From: Saprospiraceae bacterium | GTDB taxonomy: Bacteria > Bacteroidota > Bacteroidia > Chitinophagales > Saprospiraceae | Direction: 5' to 3' | Length of the DNA: 47,041 nucleotides | Assembly: GCA_020848695.1 (NCBI GenBank) | Contig: JADLHT010000066.1 | Span: 1 to 47,041, forward strand | Shown here: positions 8,620-16,436 of the stretch, piece after piece | How the letters are laid out: the number at the start of each line of letters is the position of its first letter | How positions within the stretch are numbered: the stretch's first letter is position 1 | Translations under genes and position numbers: made by a program | The notes under the pieces: model-generated | What the model saw: only the letters and a program-made list of their open reading frames with translations | Databases searched by the model: none | Told to the model about the DNA's origin: nothing

Positions 8620-9252
8620 TTACATTTCTTTTCTTCCAAATTTATAGCAAATTGGGCATGATTCGACTGAGTGACCTTTTGCCGGACAATATTTTCTTCC
8701 GTAATAAATCATCTGAAGATGGATTTTATTCCAACTTGATTCCGGAAAAAGTTTTTTTAAGTCTTGTTCCGTCTGACTTACATTCTTTCCATTACTAAGC
8801 TTCCATCGATAGGCAAGTCGATGAATATGTGTGTCAACAGGGAATGCAGGAATGCCGAATGATTGACACATAATTACAGAAGCCGTTTTGTGTCCGACAC
8901 CGGGAAGTTCTTCCAAAAGCTCTATACTTTTTGGGACTTCACCATTGTATTTATGCATCAAAATATGTGATAAATTGTATATCGCTTTAGCTTTTGCAGG
9001 TCCAAGTCCACAGGGTCTTATAATGTCTTCAATATTTTCAATAGTCAGTTTTATCATTTTAGCTGGGGTATCGGCAAGGTTAAAAAGTAGTGGTGTGATT
9101 TTATTAACTCTGATATCAGTACATTGGGCAGAGAGCAATACGGCAATTAACAAAGTGTAAGGATCCTTGTGATCTAATGGAATTGGAGTTTCTGGAATAT
9201 AATGATCGAGTAGTTGATGAATGGAGTTTGCCCGGAGTTGTTTTGTAGTCAT
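8620..9252 (-). CDS. nth: Endonuclease III (DNA glycosylase/AP lyase)
   Basis: A bifunctional glycosylase/AP lyase of base-excision repair that removes oxidised pyrimidines. The 210-residue protein has the helix-hairpin-helix ELPGVGHKTASVI with catalytic Lys122, and the catalytic Asp140 in FPVDTHIHRL. The C-terminal iron-sulphur loop is degenerate: only Cys189, Cys199 and Cys202 remain, with nine residues between the first two instead of six and no fourth Cys before the protein ends at FGRKEM. A regular 4Fe-4S cluster is therefore doubtful. It is the last gene of the rluD/acyl-CoA reductase/nth run, 17 bases after its neighbour. Confidence 0.94.
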   Translation of the reverse strand: MTTKQLRANSIHQLLDHYIPETPIPLDHKDPYTLLIAVLLSAQCTDIRVNKITPLLFNLADTPAKMIKLTIENIEDIIRPCGLGPAKAKAIYNLSHILMHKYNGEVPKSIELLEELPGVGHKTASVIMCQSFGIPAFPVDTHIHRLAYRWKLSNGKNVSQTEQDLKKLFPESSWNKIHLQMIYYGRKYCPAKGHSVESCPICYKFGRKEM

Positions 9253-9269
9253 AATGTCAATTTCAGATC

Positions 9270-10298
9270 TTACGATAATGAAATTAGAAAATTCATTGTG
9301 TCTATACCATCTGCATAATCAGACAGTCCAGGAGTTTGTGATTCTCCAATTAATTTTGAAAAGGGAAAATCAAATTTCCCATTGCTTATGACATTTTGAA
9401 TCTTGTTATGATTCAATTCTAATTTGGAATCAAGATCCTCAATATTAGAATATTTTTCAAAATTCAGACAGGCAATTCTTGAATGAATTGAATTATTCTC
9501 AATGAGAAGGGTAGTTTCAGATTGAAACATCTTGGATTTATTTAGAATGTTAATTGCTAAATTGTAATCATAGTTGTTTTTATACTTATTGTTGTCCATC
9601 ACATAGTTAAAGTTACTATCCCAAATTTTAAGTAATCTTTCGATGTCATATTCATTTGGCAAATAGAGTTTACTGACATTCCGGCATCCTAAACCATAAT
9701 AAGAAAATACATCTTCACCAAGTCTAATTAGCTCTTCCTGAGATTCATTTCCGGTGAGTAATGCAATGGAATTTCGATGGGTTCTAATAATATTTGGATA
9801 CTTCTTAAAATATTCTACAAAGTAATTTCCTGCAAGGTCGGAACCGGTAGCAATTATTGCATCAACTTCTTTTATGGTTTCAACAAATAAAATTTGTTGA
9901 TCTATAAAGTTATTGTTATTTAAATATAAGTTTAGAATCCATTTAGGTAATACACTGTCTTTTGATGAGCATTTGATTTTAACCTTATATCCTAAACTCA
10001 GTATGCAGAAAAGATCATGAAAAAGCACTAATGGAATATTTCCTGCACCTATCAAACCAATAGTCTTGGGAGACTTTGGGGAAGAGTAAGCATTTATCCA
10101 TTTCTGAAATTTCTCTTCATTAAGATACTGACTAGTTATTGCATGGAGCATTCTGTCAATTTCTTTCTTTTCAAACCAATGGTTTTCCTGATAAGCCTGA
10201 TTAAAAACGACTTCCTTTTTTTCATCGTTATTCAGTATCTGATTGCGCCATTCACTTAATTTTATTCTCATAATTTTTTCAGAAGGATTATGATTCAT
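9270..10298 (-). CDS. LuxC-type acyl-CoA reductase family protein
   Basis: A 342-residue protein of the LuxC/aldehyde-dehydrogenase-like family, which reduces acyl groups to aldehydes with NAD(P)H. It shows the nucleotide-binding segment TIGLIGAGNIPLVLFHD near 80-95, DAIIATGSDLAGNYF near 146-160, and the catalytic cysteine in YYGLGCRNVSKLYLP (Cys205). No luxD, luxE or luciferase genes are near, so bioluminescence is not implied; a role in lipid or aldehyde metabolism is more likely but unproven. The ATG overlaps the 3' end of rluD by 11 bases; a second Met at residue 10 (10271) is an alternative start. Related genes are common in Bacteroidota and usually annotated only as acyl-CoA reductase. 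Confidence 0.85.
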   Translation of the reverse strand: MNHNPSEKIMRIKLSEWRNQILNNDEKKEVVFNQAYQENHWFEKKEIDRMLHAITSQYLNEEKFQKWINAYSSPKSPKTIGLIGAGNIPLVLFHDLFCILSLGYKVKIKCSSKDSVLPKWILNLYLNNNNFIDQQILFVETIKEVDAIIATGSDLAGNYFVEYFKKYPNIIRTHRNSIALLTGNESQEELIRLGEDVFSYYGLGCRNVSKLYLPNEYDIERLLKIWDSNFNYVMDNNKYKNNYDYNLAINILNKSKMFQSETTLLIENNSIHSRIACLNFEKYSNIEDLDSKLELNHNKIQNVISNGKFDFPFSKLIGESQTPGLSDYADGIDTMNFLISLS

Positions 10299-11325
10299 TT
10301 TCTTTACGAATTGAAAGATATTTTCTCCATTTATCGACTAGCTCATAGAAATCATCTGGCGGATTAACTTCAAAATACATTTTTTTATGAGATTCCGGAT
10401 GTATAAATCCTAAACTTCGAGCGTGTAAAGCAAATCTAGGAACTAGTTTATAGCAATTTTGTACAAATTGTTTGTATTTGCTAAAAATTGTTCCTTTCCA
10501 AATTTTATCTCCATCATATCTTTCATCGTTGAAAAGTGGATGCCCGATGGATTTCATGTGTACTCGTATTTGATGAGTTCGTCCTGTTTCTAATTTACAT
10601 TTGATGAGACTTGTGTAGTAGAATGATTCAATTACCTCGTAATGTGTTATTGCATGCTTTCCTGATTCAGCATCATCAACGATACACATTCTTTGTCGAT
10701 TTCGCGGATCTCTGGCAATATTACCTGTAATAGTACCTGATTCCAAATCCGGTGAGCCCCAGACCAAAGTTATATATTCCCGCTCTATGCTGTGATGAAA
10801 AAATTGACTTGAAAGATGTGATGCAGCTTTGTCAGTTTTAGCTACCAGCAATAATCCGGATGTTTCTTTATCGATTCTATGTACTAGCCCAAGCCTTTCA
10901 TTATCGAGCTTTTGAGTGCCTGTTTTTAAATAAAATGCTAAAGCATTGGCCAGTGTACCCTCATAATTACCCGGGGCTGGATGAACGACCATCCCTGGCT
11001 GTTTATTGATTACTAACAGATGTTCGTCTTCATATATAATCTCAAGCGGGATTTCTTGAGGAATTACTTTATCGGGAATATTTGATTTAGGAAATACGAT
11101 ATCAATAATGTCATTTGGTCTAATCTTGTAATTGGATTTTATGGCTCTTCCATTGACCTTTATAAGCTCAGCAGAAATAGAGTTCTGAATTTTATTTCTG
11201 GAAACTTGAGCAAGTTTATCAGATAAAAATTGATCGAGACGAATAGGAGATTGTCCTTCGGAAATGATTAGCTTTCTCTGATCAAACTCGGTTTCGTCCT
11301 GTAAAATTTCGTGTTCATCCAACAT
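10288..11325 (-). CDS. rluD: RluA-family 23S rRNA pseudouridine synthase (RluD-like)
   Basis: A pseudouridine synthase that modifies large-subunit rRNA. The product is 345 residues: an S4 RNA-binding domain at the N-terminus (RLDQFLSDKLAQVSRNKIQ ... IKVNGRAIK), then the RluA catalytic domain with the nucleophilic aspartate in LVHRIDKETSGLLLVAKT, plus LETGRTHQIRVHMKSIGHPL. The S4 domain and overall pattern fit RluD best, but RluA paralogues with other targets cannot be excluded. I start it at ATG 11325 (MLDEHEIL); a GTG 18 codons upstream reads into the neighbouring divergent gene. It heads the rluD/acyl-CoA reductase/nth run. Confidence 0.92.
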   Translation of the reverse strand: MLDEHEILQDETEFDQRKLIISEGQSPIRLDQFLSDKLAQVSRNKIQNSISAELIKVNGRAIKSNYKIRPNDIIDIVFPKSNIPDKVIPQEIPLEIIYEDEHLLVINKQPGMVVHPAPGNYEGTLANALAFYLKTGTQKLDNERLGLVHRIDKETSGLLLVAKTDKAASHLSSQFFHHSIEREYITLVWGSPDLESGTITGNIARDPRNRQRMCIVDDAESGKHAITHYEVIESFYYTSLIKCKLETGRTHQIRVHMKSIGHPLFNDERYDGDKIWKGTIFSKYKQFVQNCYKLVPRFALHARSLGFIHPESHKKMYFEVNPPDDFYELVDKWRKYLSIRKENES

Positions 11326-11340
11326 ATTATGTAAACCGAT

Positions 11341-11348
11341 TACATTTG
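11341..11348 (+). promoter_or_regulatory. -7 box for the PLP-enzyme gene
   Basis: TACATTTG, a full TAnnTTTG match, ends 16 bases before the ATG at 11365. It lies in the 39-base divergent gap with rluD, supporting the shorter rluD start at 11325. No -33 TTG at the right distance. Confidence 0.5.
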
Positions 11349-11364
11349 CCTTAAAATTATAAGT

Positions 11365-12576
11365 ATGGTAAAAAAGCACAAAGCTAAGAAAGAGTTTGAG
11401 ACTCTTTGTGCAGAAAACACAGGTGCTGAAATTTTAAGTCGGCCACATCAATTACCAATTTATCCTACGGCAGCATTTTGTTTTGACTCACTTGAAGAAG
11501 GAATTGAAATTTTTGCAAATCAACCAGGAGTCCATGTTTATAGCCGGTATGGTAATCCAACTGTAGAAGCTGTTGCTTCTAAAATAGCGAAGTTGGAAGT
11601 AATGGGAAGTGATTTGCCGTCTTATGGCTTACTTACTAGCTCAGGAATGGCGGCTATATTTTTAGGACTAGATTCAATCCTTCGAACAGGTGATATCATT
11701 CTAACTCAACCAATCTTGTATGGGGGCACTTCAGAATTATTTGAAAAGATCTTTCAAAAAAATGGAATTAAAATTATTAATACAGATCTGAACGATAATA
11801 AGAATGTAATAACTTTATTGAAAAATAATAAAAATATCCGTGCGATCTTTATTGAGACTCCTGTTAATCCAACTTTAGAAATTGTGGATCTTTTAAATAT
11901 TTGTAAATTAGCAAAATTGCATAAGGTATTAACAGTAGTTGATAATACTTTTTCTACACCTTATCTTACTCAACCCTTACAATTTGGAGCAGATATAGTC
12001 ATCCATTCAACCACAAAGTATCTTCATGGTCATGGAGCATCAACAGGTGGAGCTGTAATTACTTCAAATAGAAAACTATTTTATGAAAAACTTTGGGTAA
12101 GTTATAAACTATTAGGATGCATTGCGAGCCCCTTTGAAGCTTGGTTGATTGACATAGGGTTAAAAACTTTGCCTCAACGAATGAATGTGCAGTGCCAAAA
12201 CGCTTTTAAACTGGCTCAGTTTTTTAATAGTCATCCTAAGATTATCAAAGTCAATTACCCTGGTTTGAACACGCATTCCACGCATAGAATTGCTAAAAAG
12301 CAAATGAAAAGGTTTGGCGCTATGTTGAGTATTGAAATAAAGGGTAATCTGATTCAGGTTAAAAGAATCTTAAAGAAATTAAAGTTATGCACAATTGCGC
12401 CAACACTTGGGGAAACAAGTACATTAATATTGCATCCTGCTTCGATGTCACATCTTAAAACTCCGAAGCATATTAAAGAACAACAAGGAATTAAAGACAA
12501 TCTTGTTAGAATTTCTGTCGGTCTTGAAAATATTAATGACTTAATGAATGATTGGGATTATGCCCTAAGTCAATAA
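11365..12576 (+). CDS. Cys/Met-metabolism PLP-dependent enzyme (trans-sulfuration family)
   Basis: A PLP enzyme of the cystathionine gamma-synthase/gamma-lyase family, 403 residues. Diagnostic segments are YSRYGNPTVEAVASKIA, SSGMAAIFLGLDSI, FIETPVNPTLEIVDL, VVDNTFSTPYLTQPLQFGAD and the Schiff-base lysine in HSTTKYLHGHG (Lys218). The C-terminal part has TIAPTLGETSTLILHPASMSH and VRISVGLENINDL. The LYGGT motif lacks the cysteine that marks pseudomonad-type methionine gamma-lyase, so cystathionine gamma-synthase, cystathionine gamma-lyase or O-acylhomoserine sulfhydrylase are all possible; sequence alone does not decide. It is a single gene, divergent from rluD and convergent with the YwaF-like gene. 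Confidence 0.92.
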   Translation: MVKKHKAKKEFETLCAENTGAEILSRPHQLPIYPTAAFCFDSLEEGIEIFANQPGVHVYSRYGNPTVEAVASKIAKLEVMGSDLPSYGLLTSSGMAAIFLGLDSILRTGDIILTQPILYGGTSELFEKIFQKNGIKIINTDLNDNKNVITLLKNNKNIRAIFIETPVNPTLEIVDLLNICKLAKLHKVLTVVDNTFSTPYLTQPLQFGADIVIHSTTKYLHGHGASTGGAVITSNRKLFYEKLWVSYKLLGCIASPFEAWLIDIGLKTLPQRMNVQCQNAFKLAQFFNSHPKIIKVNYPGLNTHSTHRIAKKQMKRFGAMLSIEIKGNLIQVKRILKKLKLCTIAPTLGETSTLILHPASMSHLKTPKHIKEQQGIKDNLVRISVGLENINDLMNDWDYALSQ

Positions 12577-12622
12577 ATGTGAATGAAAAAATATTAATTC
12601 TCAAAATTCAGATTTACTATTC

Positions 12623-13342
12623 TTAAATCGTCTTTTTATAAATTCTTTTAAAATTTATACCGTACTTAAAAATGACGTAGAAAAGTATAATGTGTAAAGT
12701 TCCAAAAATTTCAAATCCAATAAGATGGTATGGAAAACTACCTGTAATTAGAGGATTGTCTACTGCCGGAGGTTCGCATAAGTAAATATAATTGGAATTC
12801 AGAAAGAAATTTATTAATCCTACAGTAGATAGAATCACATGCGCCAATACCCAAATTCTGAACCAGCTAAAATCCCTAAGTTGCATTTTTAATACAAAAT
12901 ATGCGTAAAGTGGAGTGAGTATTATTGTACCATGACTGATGTAATAATCAATTACAAAATAAATAGAATATCCATGAGTTACTTCAGGGGTAAGGATACT
13001 TTGTACAGCACCACCGATTCCCAGCAACAACAAGAATTCAAAATAGAAAAACTTGGGATTATACAAAAAGATCAATGAGGACAAATAGGAGAGTCCACAT
13101 AAATGCAAGGGCAATGATTCCGAAATAGTAAATTTACCATTATAGATGATATATGAATACAAAGTAATTTCTCTGAACACAAGCAGCCAAAACCAAATTC
13201 TTCTAAACTTTGCTTCTTGGTTTGAATGAATAAAATATTTCCCGGAAATCAATACTACTGTTGCATAAATTAAGAAGCCCATAAAGCCATACCACCATAA
13301 ATTGGAGTTGAATGGAATTAGAAAGTGATCTTTGTTTAGCAA
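12623..13342 (-). CDS. YwaF/TIGR02206-like integral membrane protein
   Basis: A 239-residue membrane protein with about six to seven hydrophobic segments. Motifs SESLPLHLCGLSYL and VIDYYISHGTIILTPLYAYF (the SHG signature) and the opening FLIPFNSNLWWYGF match the YwaF/TIGR02206 family, whose function is not established. It starts with TTG at 13342; in-frame codons upstream run into a TAA after two triplets, and the next ATG would delete the first transmembrane segment, so TTG is the likely start. It lies 12 bases after miaE and is probably co-transcribed with it. Confidence 0.85.
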   Translation of the reverse strand: MLNKDHFLIPFNSNLWWYGFMGFLIYATVVLISGKYFIHSNQEAKFRRIWFWLLVFREITLYSYIIYNGKFTISESLPLHLCGLSYLSSLIFLYNPKFFYFEFLLLLGIGGAVQSILTPEVTHGYSIYFVIDYYISHGTIILTPLYAYFVLKMQLRDFSWFRIWVLAHVILSTVGLINFFLNSNYIYLCEPPAVDNPLITGSFPYHLIGFEIFGTLHIILFYVIFKYGINFKRIYKKTI

Positions 13343-13354
13343 TGAAATTTATTT

Positions 13355-13939
13355 TTAATGTAGTGCAGGACGAATAGGTAGGTTGTTAATAACTTCAGCT
13401 TCACGCTCCATCCACCATTCCATACGGGAATAAACTTCGTTTTCGGGAAAATAATGCAATGCCATTGAAATATACAGGTGACCGTGTTTAGCTTCAGATG
13501 TCCAAAGCATTTTATAAAATTTTTTATAGTCTGGATCCGAAAGATTTTCTTCAATTAATCTGAATCTTTCTGCACCTCGGGTTTCAAATAAAGAACCAAT
13601 CAACAAATAGTCCATAAATCGTTTGTTTCCTCCAGAATACATTTGTCGATTTAAATTTTTAATATATGGATCTTCTGTAATGTTTGTTGCCAATGGTACC
13701 TCGCGCAATCTCATCAGTTCATACACCATTTTAAAATGTTCCAATTCTTCAATTGCGGTATCTATTAGTTCAGAATGGATAAAAATACGATCCGGATATT
13801 TAGCAACCAAGCTCATGGCCATAGCTGAAGCTTTACGCTCGCAATCCGCATGATCTTGTAAAAAGCTATTAAAATCTGATAAAACGGCATTAAGCCATTC
13901 TTTTGAACTTTGACTCCGTAATTCGAGAGTTTTTTTCAT
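13355..13939 (-). CDS. miaE: tRNA-(ms2io6A)-hydroxylase-like protein (MiaE)
   Basis: A ferritin-like di-iron oxygenase of 194 residues. MiaE hydroxylates the isopentenyl side chain of ms2i6A at tRNA position 37. The di-iron ligands are visible in order: Glu in HADCERKASAMA, the ExxH in TAIEELEHFKMVYELM, Glu in FETRGAERFRLIEE, and a second ExxH in LWTSEAKHGHLYISMA. The spacing of two four-helix pairs fits the family. It sits upstream of the YwaF-like gene, with a -7 box just before it. Function follows from family; whether the organism makes the ms2i6A substrate (miaA, miaB) cannot be seen here. Confidence 0.93.
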   Translation of the reverse strand: MKKTLELRSQSSKEWLNAVLSDFNSFLQDHADCERKASAMAMSLVAKYPDRIFIHSELIDTAIEELEHFKMVYELMRLREVPLATNITEDPYIKNLNRQMYSGGNKRFMDYLLIGSLFETRGAERFRLIEENLSDPDYKKFYKMLWTSEAKHGHLYISMALHYFPENEVYSRMEWWMEREAEVINNLPIRPALH

Positions 13940-13955
13940 TATATTGTATTAATTG

Positions 13956-13963
13956 CAAATGTA
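13956..13963 (-). promoter_or_regulatory. -7 box for miaE
   Basis: The minus strand reads TACATTTG, a full TAnnTTTG match, ending 16 bases before the miaE ATG at 13939. That spacing is the same as for the PLP-enzyme gene. No -33 TTG was found at 19-21 bases. Confidence 0.5.
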
Positions 13964-14036
13964 TCTATTCTGCTTTAGAAAAATTAACTCAATCACTATG
14001 TGTATGTTTAATTTTTCATAAAAATTTGTAAAAATA

Positions 14037-15317
14037 CTAAGAATAACTTCGAATAAAGTCAGTTACACGGTCGTCTGTTCTTATGTCATTCCAATTAAGT
14101 TTATTTTTTAGGTAGAGGCCTTGCATTGTTCTGCATCTACTTAATGCTACATATGTCTGCCCGGTTTCAAAAGAGCCCCTTCCTAAATCAATTACTACCT
14201 TGTCGAAAGTTTTTCCCTGACTTTTGTGAATCGTTATAGCCCAGGCTAATCTAAGAGGAATCTGATCAAAATTACCTACAATCTCTTTTGTAAGTTCTTC
14301 TGAATCTATTTTGTATTTTACGATATCCCAACTTTCATAACCTATTGAAATTAAACTATTAGAATGTGGAAATTTTACAAGTACAGTATCATCATTAATC
14401 TCTTCAATAATTCCCAGACTTCCATTTACATAAGATTTATCACTTGCATTCTTAATCGACATGACCTGTGCTCCAATTTTTAATGCCAACACTTGCTCTG
14501 CAGGGTATGAAGCAGCTGGTACCTTGCCCTGTATTTTTGCATAAAAAATACAGACTTCTCTTTTGATTTTATTAAGTTCAGATTGGTTAATGCTGTTGGC
14601 AATAGAATTGGTTGAACATAAGGTTATTATGGGATCTGTATTTTCTTCATCAACAGGCTTATTCCTTAAATTAATTTCTTCTAAATCATCAGCATCAATT
14701 TCGTTTACTCTAATATTGTTTAATAATCGTATAAATGATTGTTCTTCCTGTCTATAAATTTGTGTTAATTCTACCAATTCAAATTTATTAAGTGTCTTCA
14801 TAACTTTTGAAGAAAAGAAATAGGAACTTTCATAAAATTTACTGAAATATTCCTTTTCTTCTGGTGTACTAACAATAGGTGGAAGTTGATATAGATCACC
14901 AATCCATAACATTGGAATTCCGCCAAATGGAAGATTATTCTGGGCAGACAGTCTTAATACTGAATCAATATGGTCTAGTAAATCTGCTCGAACCATACTG
15001 ATCTCATCGATTACAATCAATCCAATCTTATTGATGAAAGATTTTCGAAGTGGTTTGTAATCTTTATTGCTTATAATCCCAGGAGGAAACCTAAAAAAAG
15101 AATGTATGGTCTGCCCACCAATATTCACAGCAGCAACTCCAGTAGGTGCTAAGACCACTGATTTTTTTCCCGATATTTTATTGAATAAATTAAATAGTGT
15201 TGTCTTGCCGGTTCCTGCTTTTCCTGTTAGAAACATCACACCTTCCAAATCATCGAGTCTATCCAGCACATAATGCTGTTCTTCGTTGATGATAAATATT
15301 TCTTTATCGGAATCCAT
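14037..15317 (-). CDS. PIF1-like SF1B DNA helicase
   Basis: A 426-residue ATP-dependent helicase of superfamily 1B. Visible motifs are Walker A GKAGTGKT (32-39), VVLAPTGVAAVNIGGQTIHS (motif Ia), Walker B LIVIDEISMV (about 100-108), GDLYQLPPI (motif III), LTQIYRQEEQSFIRLLNNIR (motif IV), and the C-terminal WAITIHKSQGKTFDKVVIDL and YVALSRCRTMQGLYLKN. This is the PIF1/RecD2-like core without added domains; it probably acts in replication or repair by 5'-3' unwinding. It starts 19 bases after the EEP nuclease gene, so the two may be co-transcribed. It is not AddAB or RecBCD, as no nuclease domain is present. Confidence 0.92.
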   Translation of the reverse strand: MDSDKEIFIINEEQHYVLDRLDDLEGVMFLTGKAGTGKTTLFNLFNKISGKKSVVLAPTGVAAVNIGGQTIHSFFRFPPGIISNKDYKPLRKSFINKIGLIVIDEISMVRADLLDHIDSVLRLSAQNNLPFGGIPMLWIGDLYQLPPIVSTPEEKEYFSKFYESSYFFSSKVMKTLNKFELVELTQIYRQEEQSFIRLLNNIRVNEIDADDLEEINLRNKPVDEENTDPIITLCSTNSIANSINQSELNKIKREVCIFYAKIQGKVPAASYPAEQVLALKIGAQVMSIKNASDKSYVNGSLGIIEEINDDTVLVKFPHSNSLISIGYESWDIVKYKIDSEELTKEIVGNFDQIPLRLAWAITIHKSQGKTFDKVVIDLGRGSFETGQTYVALSRCRTMQGLYLKNKLNWNDIRTDDRVTDFIRSYS

Positions 15318-15336
15318 TATAAGACTGTTGGAAAAT

Positions 15337-16404
15337 TTAATGTAGCCTTAAATACACAATAGTAGGAAAATGATCGCTATATCCATTATTCCAACGATCT
15401 CCGCTGAAAGATCTTTTTGGATGATTTTTATAATGTCCATCCGTTTCCAGCATATAGCTTTTATGAAAAACCTGGTGTTCATCATAGTTAATTTCATTTT
15501 TTTGAAATAATACTAATCGATGTGATAACAGAATTTGATCAAATAGATTCCAGCTATTATTGTGAGCAAGAGTTCCTTCTCCATTCTTATAAGTTTGATA
15601 GAATGGATTGAAGAAATGAGATTCTTTAACATAATCGATATCTTTTTGAGCTTTAAGAATAAATCGAACACTTTCATCCGAAGGATTGTCATTCAAATCT
15701 CCCATTACAATAAATGCAGGATCAGGTTCTATTGCAGCAATGGAATCATAGAGCATTCTATTAATTGTTGCAAGTTTATTTCTAAATTTCTGAGTTATTG
15801 CAGTGCCTCCTCTTCTCGAAGGCCAATGATTAACTGTAATATACAATTTCTGATTGCCTATTTTACCTTTAACAAGCAATATGTCTCTGGTGTACTTTTT
15901 ACTACCAATACTATCAGTCAGAAGTACAGGTATACTTTTGTAATCAATAAATGTAAAAATGTTAGGATTGTATAATAAGGCAACGTCGATCCCTCTAGCA
16001 TCCATTGAGTTTTTATGGACAATTTGATAAGGGGAATTATTCAGTAAATCTGTATTGAGAAGATCTCTTAAGACTTCTCTATTTTCGATTTCACAAACAC
16101 CTATTATTGCAGGGCCTGACGGAGTTTTCTTTCTTGCTAATTCAGATAATACTTTAGAAATATTTTCAAGTTTTTGACGATATTTTTCTTCTGTCCATTG
16201 TTTAGCACCATTAGGTGTAAATTCTTCATCAAAAATGCTGGTATCCCTGTTTGTGTCAAATAGATTCTCAAGATTATAGAAAGCAATACTTATTAATTCC
16301 TTATGGATACTTTGGCTCTTTACAGATTTACACCCCAAGAATTGAAAAATTATTAAACTTAAAATGCAGCTTAGGTATGAATTAATTTTTGACGATAGAA
16401 ACAT
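15337..16404 (-). CDS. Exported endonuclease/exonuclease/phosphatase (EEP) family lipoprotein
   Basis: An EEP-fold hydrolase of 355 residues that cleaves phosphodiester or phosphomonoester bonds. Catalytic segments are SIAFYNLENLFDT, IIGVCEIENREVL (metal-binding Glu), VNHWPSRRGG, VMGDLNDNPSDE (Asp-Asn pair) and the final GYSDHFPTIVYL (Asp-His). The N-terminus from ATG 16404 gives a signal sequence ending FQFLGC, a plausible lipobox, so it is likely membrane-anchored outside the cytoplasm. An ATG at 16428 in frame would add eight residues. It is divergent from the TonB receptor/DUF5689 pair with starts 32 bases apart; EEP genes beside such pairs suggest extracellular nucleic-acid or phosphoester use, but the substrate is inferred. 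Confidence 0.9.
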   Translation of the reverse strand: MFLSSKINSYLSCILSLIIFQFLGCKSVKSQSIHKELISIAFYNLENLFDTNRDTSIFDEEFTPNGAKQWTEEKYRQKLENISKVLSELARKKTPSGPAIIGVCEIENREVLRDLLNTDLLNNSPYQIVHKNSMDARGIDVALLYNPNIFTFIDYKSIPVLLTDSIGSKKYTRDILLVKGKIGNQKLYITVNHWPSRRGGTAITQKFRNKLATINRMLYDSIAAIEPDPAFIVMGDLNDNPSDESVRFILKAQKDIDYVKESHFFNPFYQTYKNGEGTLAHNNSWNLFDQILLSHRLVLFQKNEINYDEHQVFHKSYMLETDGHYKNHPKRSFSGDRWNNGYSDHFPTIVYLRLH

Positions 16405-16420
16405 AAAATTTGTAGATTTG
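16389..16420 (+). promoter_or_regulatory. Bacteroidota promoter of the TonB receptor/DUF5689 operon
   Basis: A -33 TTG (16389-16391), a 21-base spacer and a -7 TAGATTTG (16413-16420) match the Bacteroidota consensus on both elements. The ATG follows 16 bases after the -7 box. The promoter overlaps the 5' end of the divergent EEP gene, so transcription of the two units could interfere. Confidence 0.7.
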
Positions 16421-16436
16421 TCCGGCATTCCTTTTT

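Noticed and set aside
13336-13554. A 72-codon minus-strand frame overlapping miaE
   Set aside because: It lies in another frame of the conserved MiaE C-terminus, whose ExxH motif fixes the coding frame.
15562-15975. A 137-codon plus-strand open frame inside the EEP nuclease gene
   Set aside because: It is antisense to the catalytic core of a conserved enzyme and has no promoter or recognisable domain.
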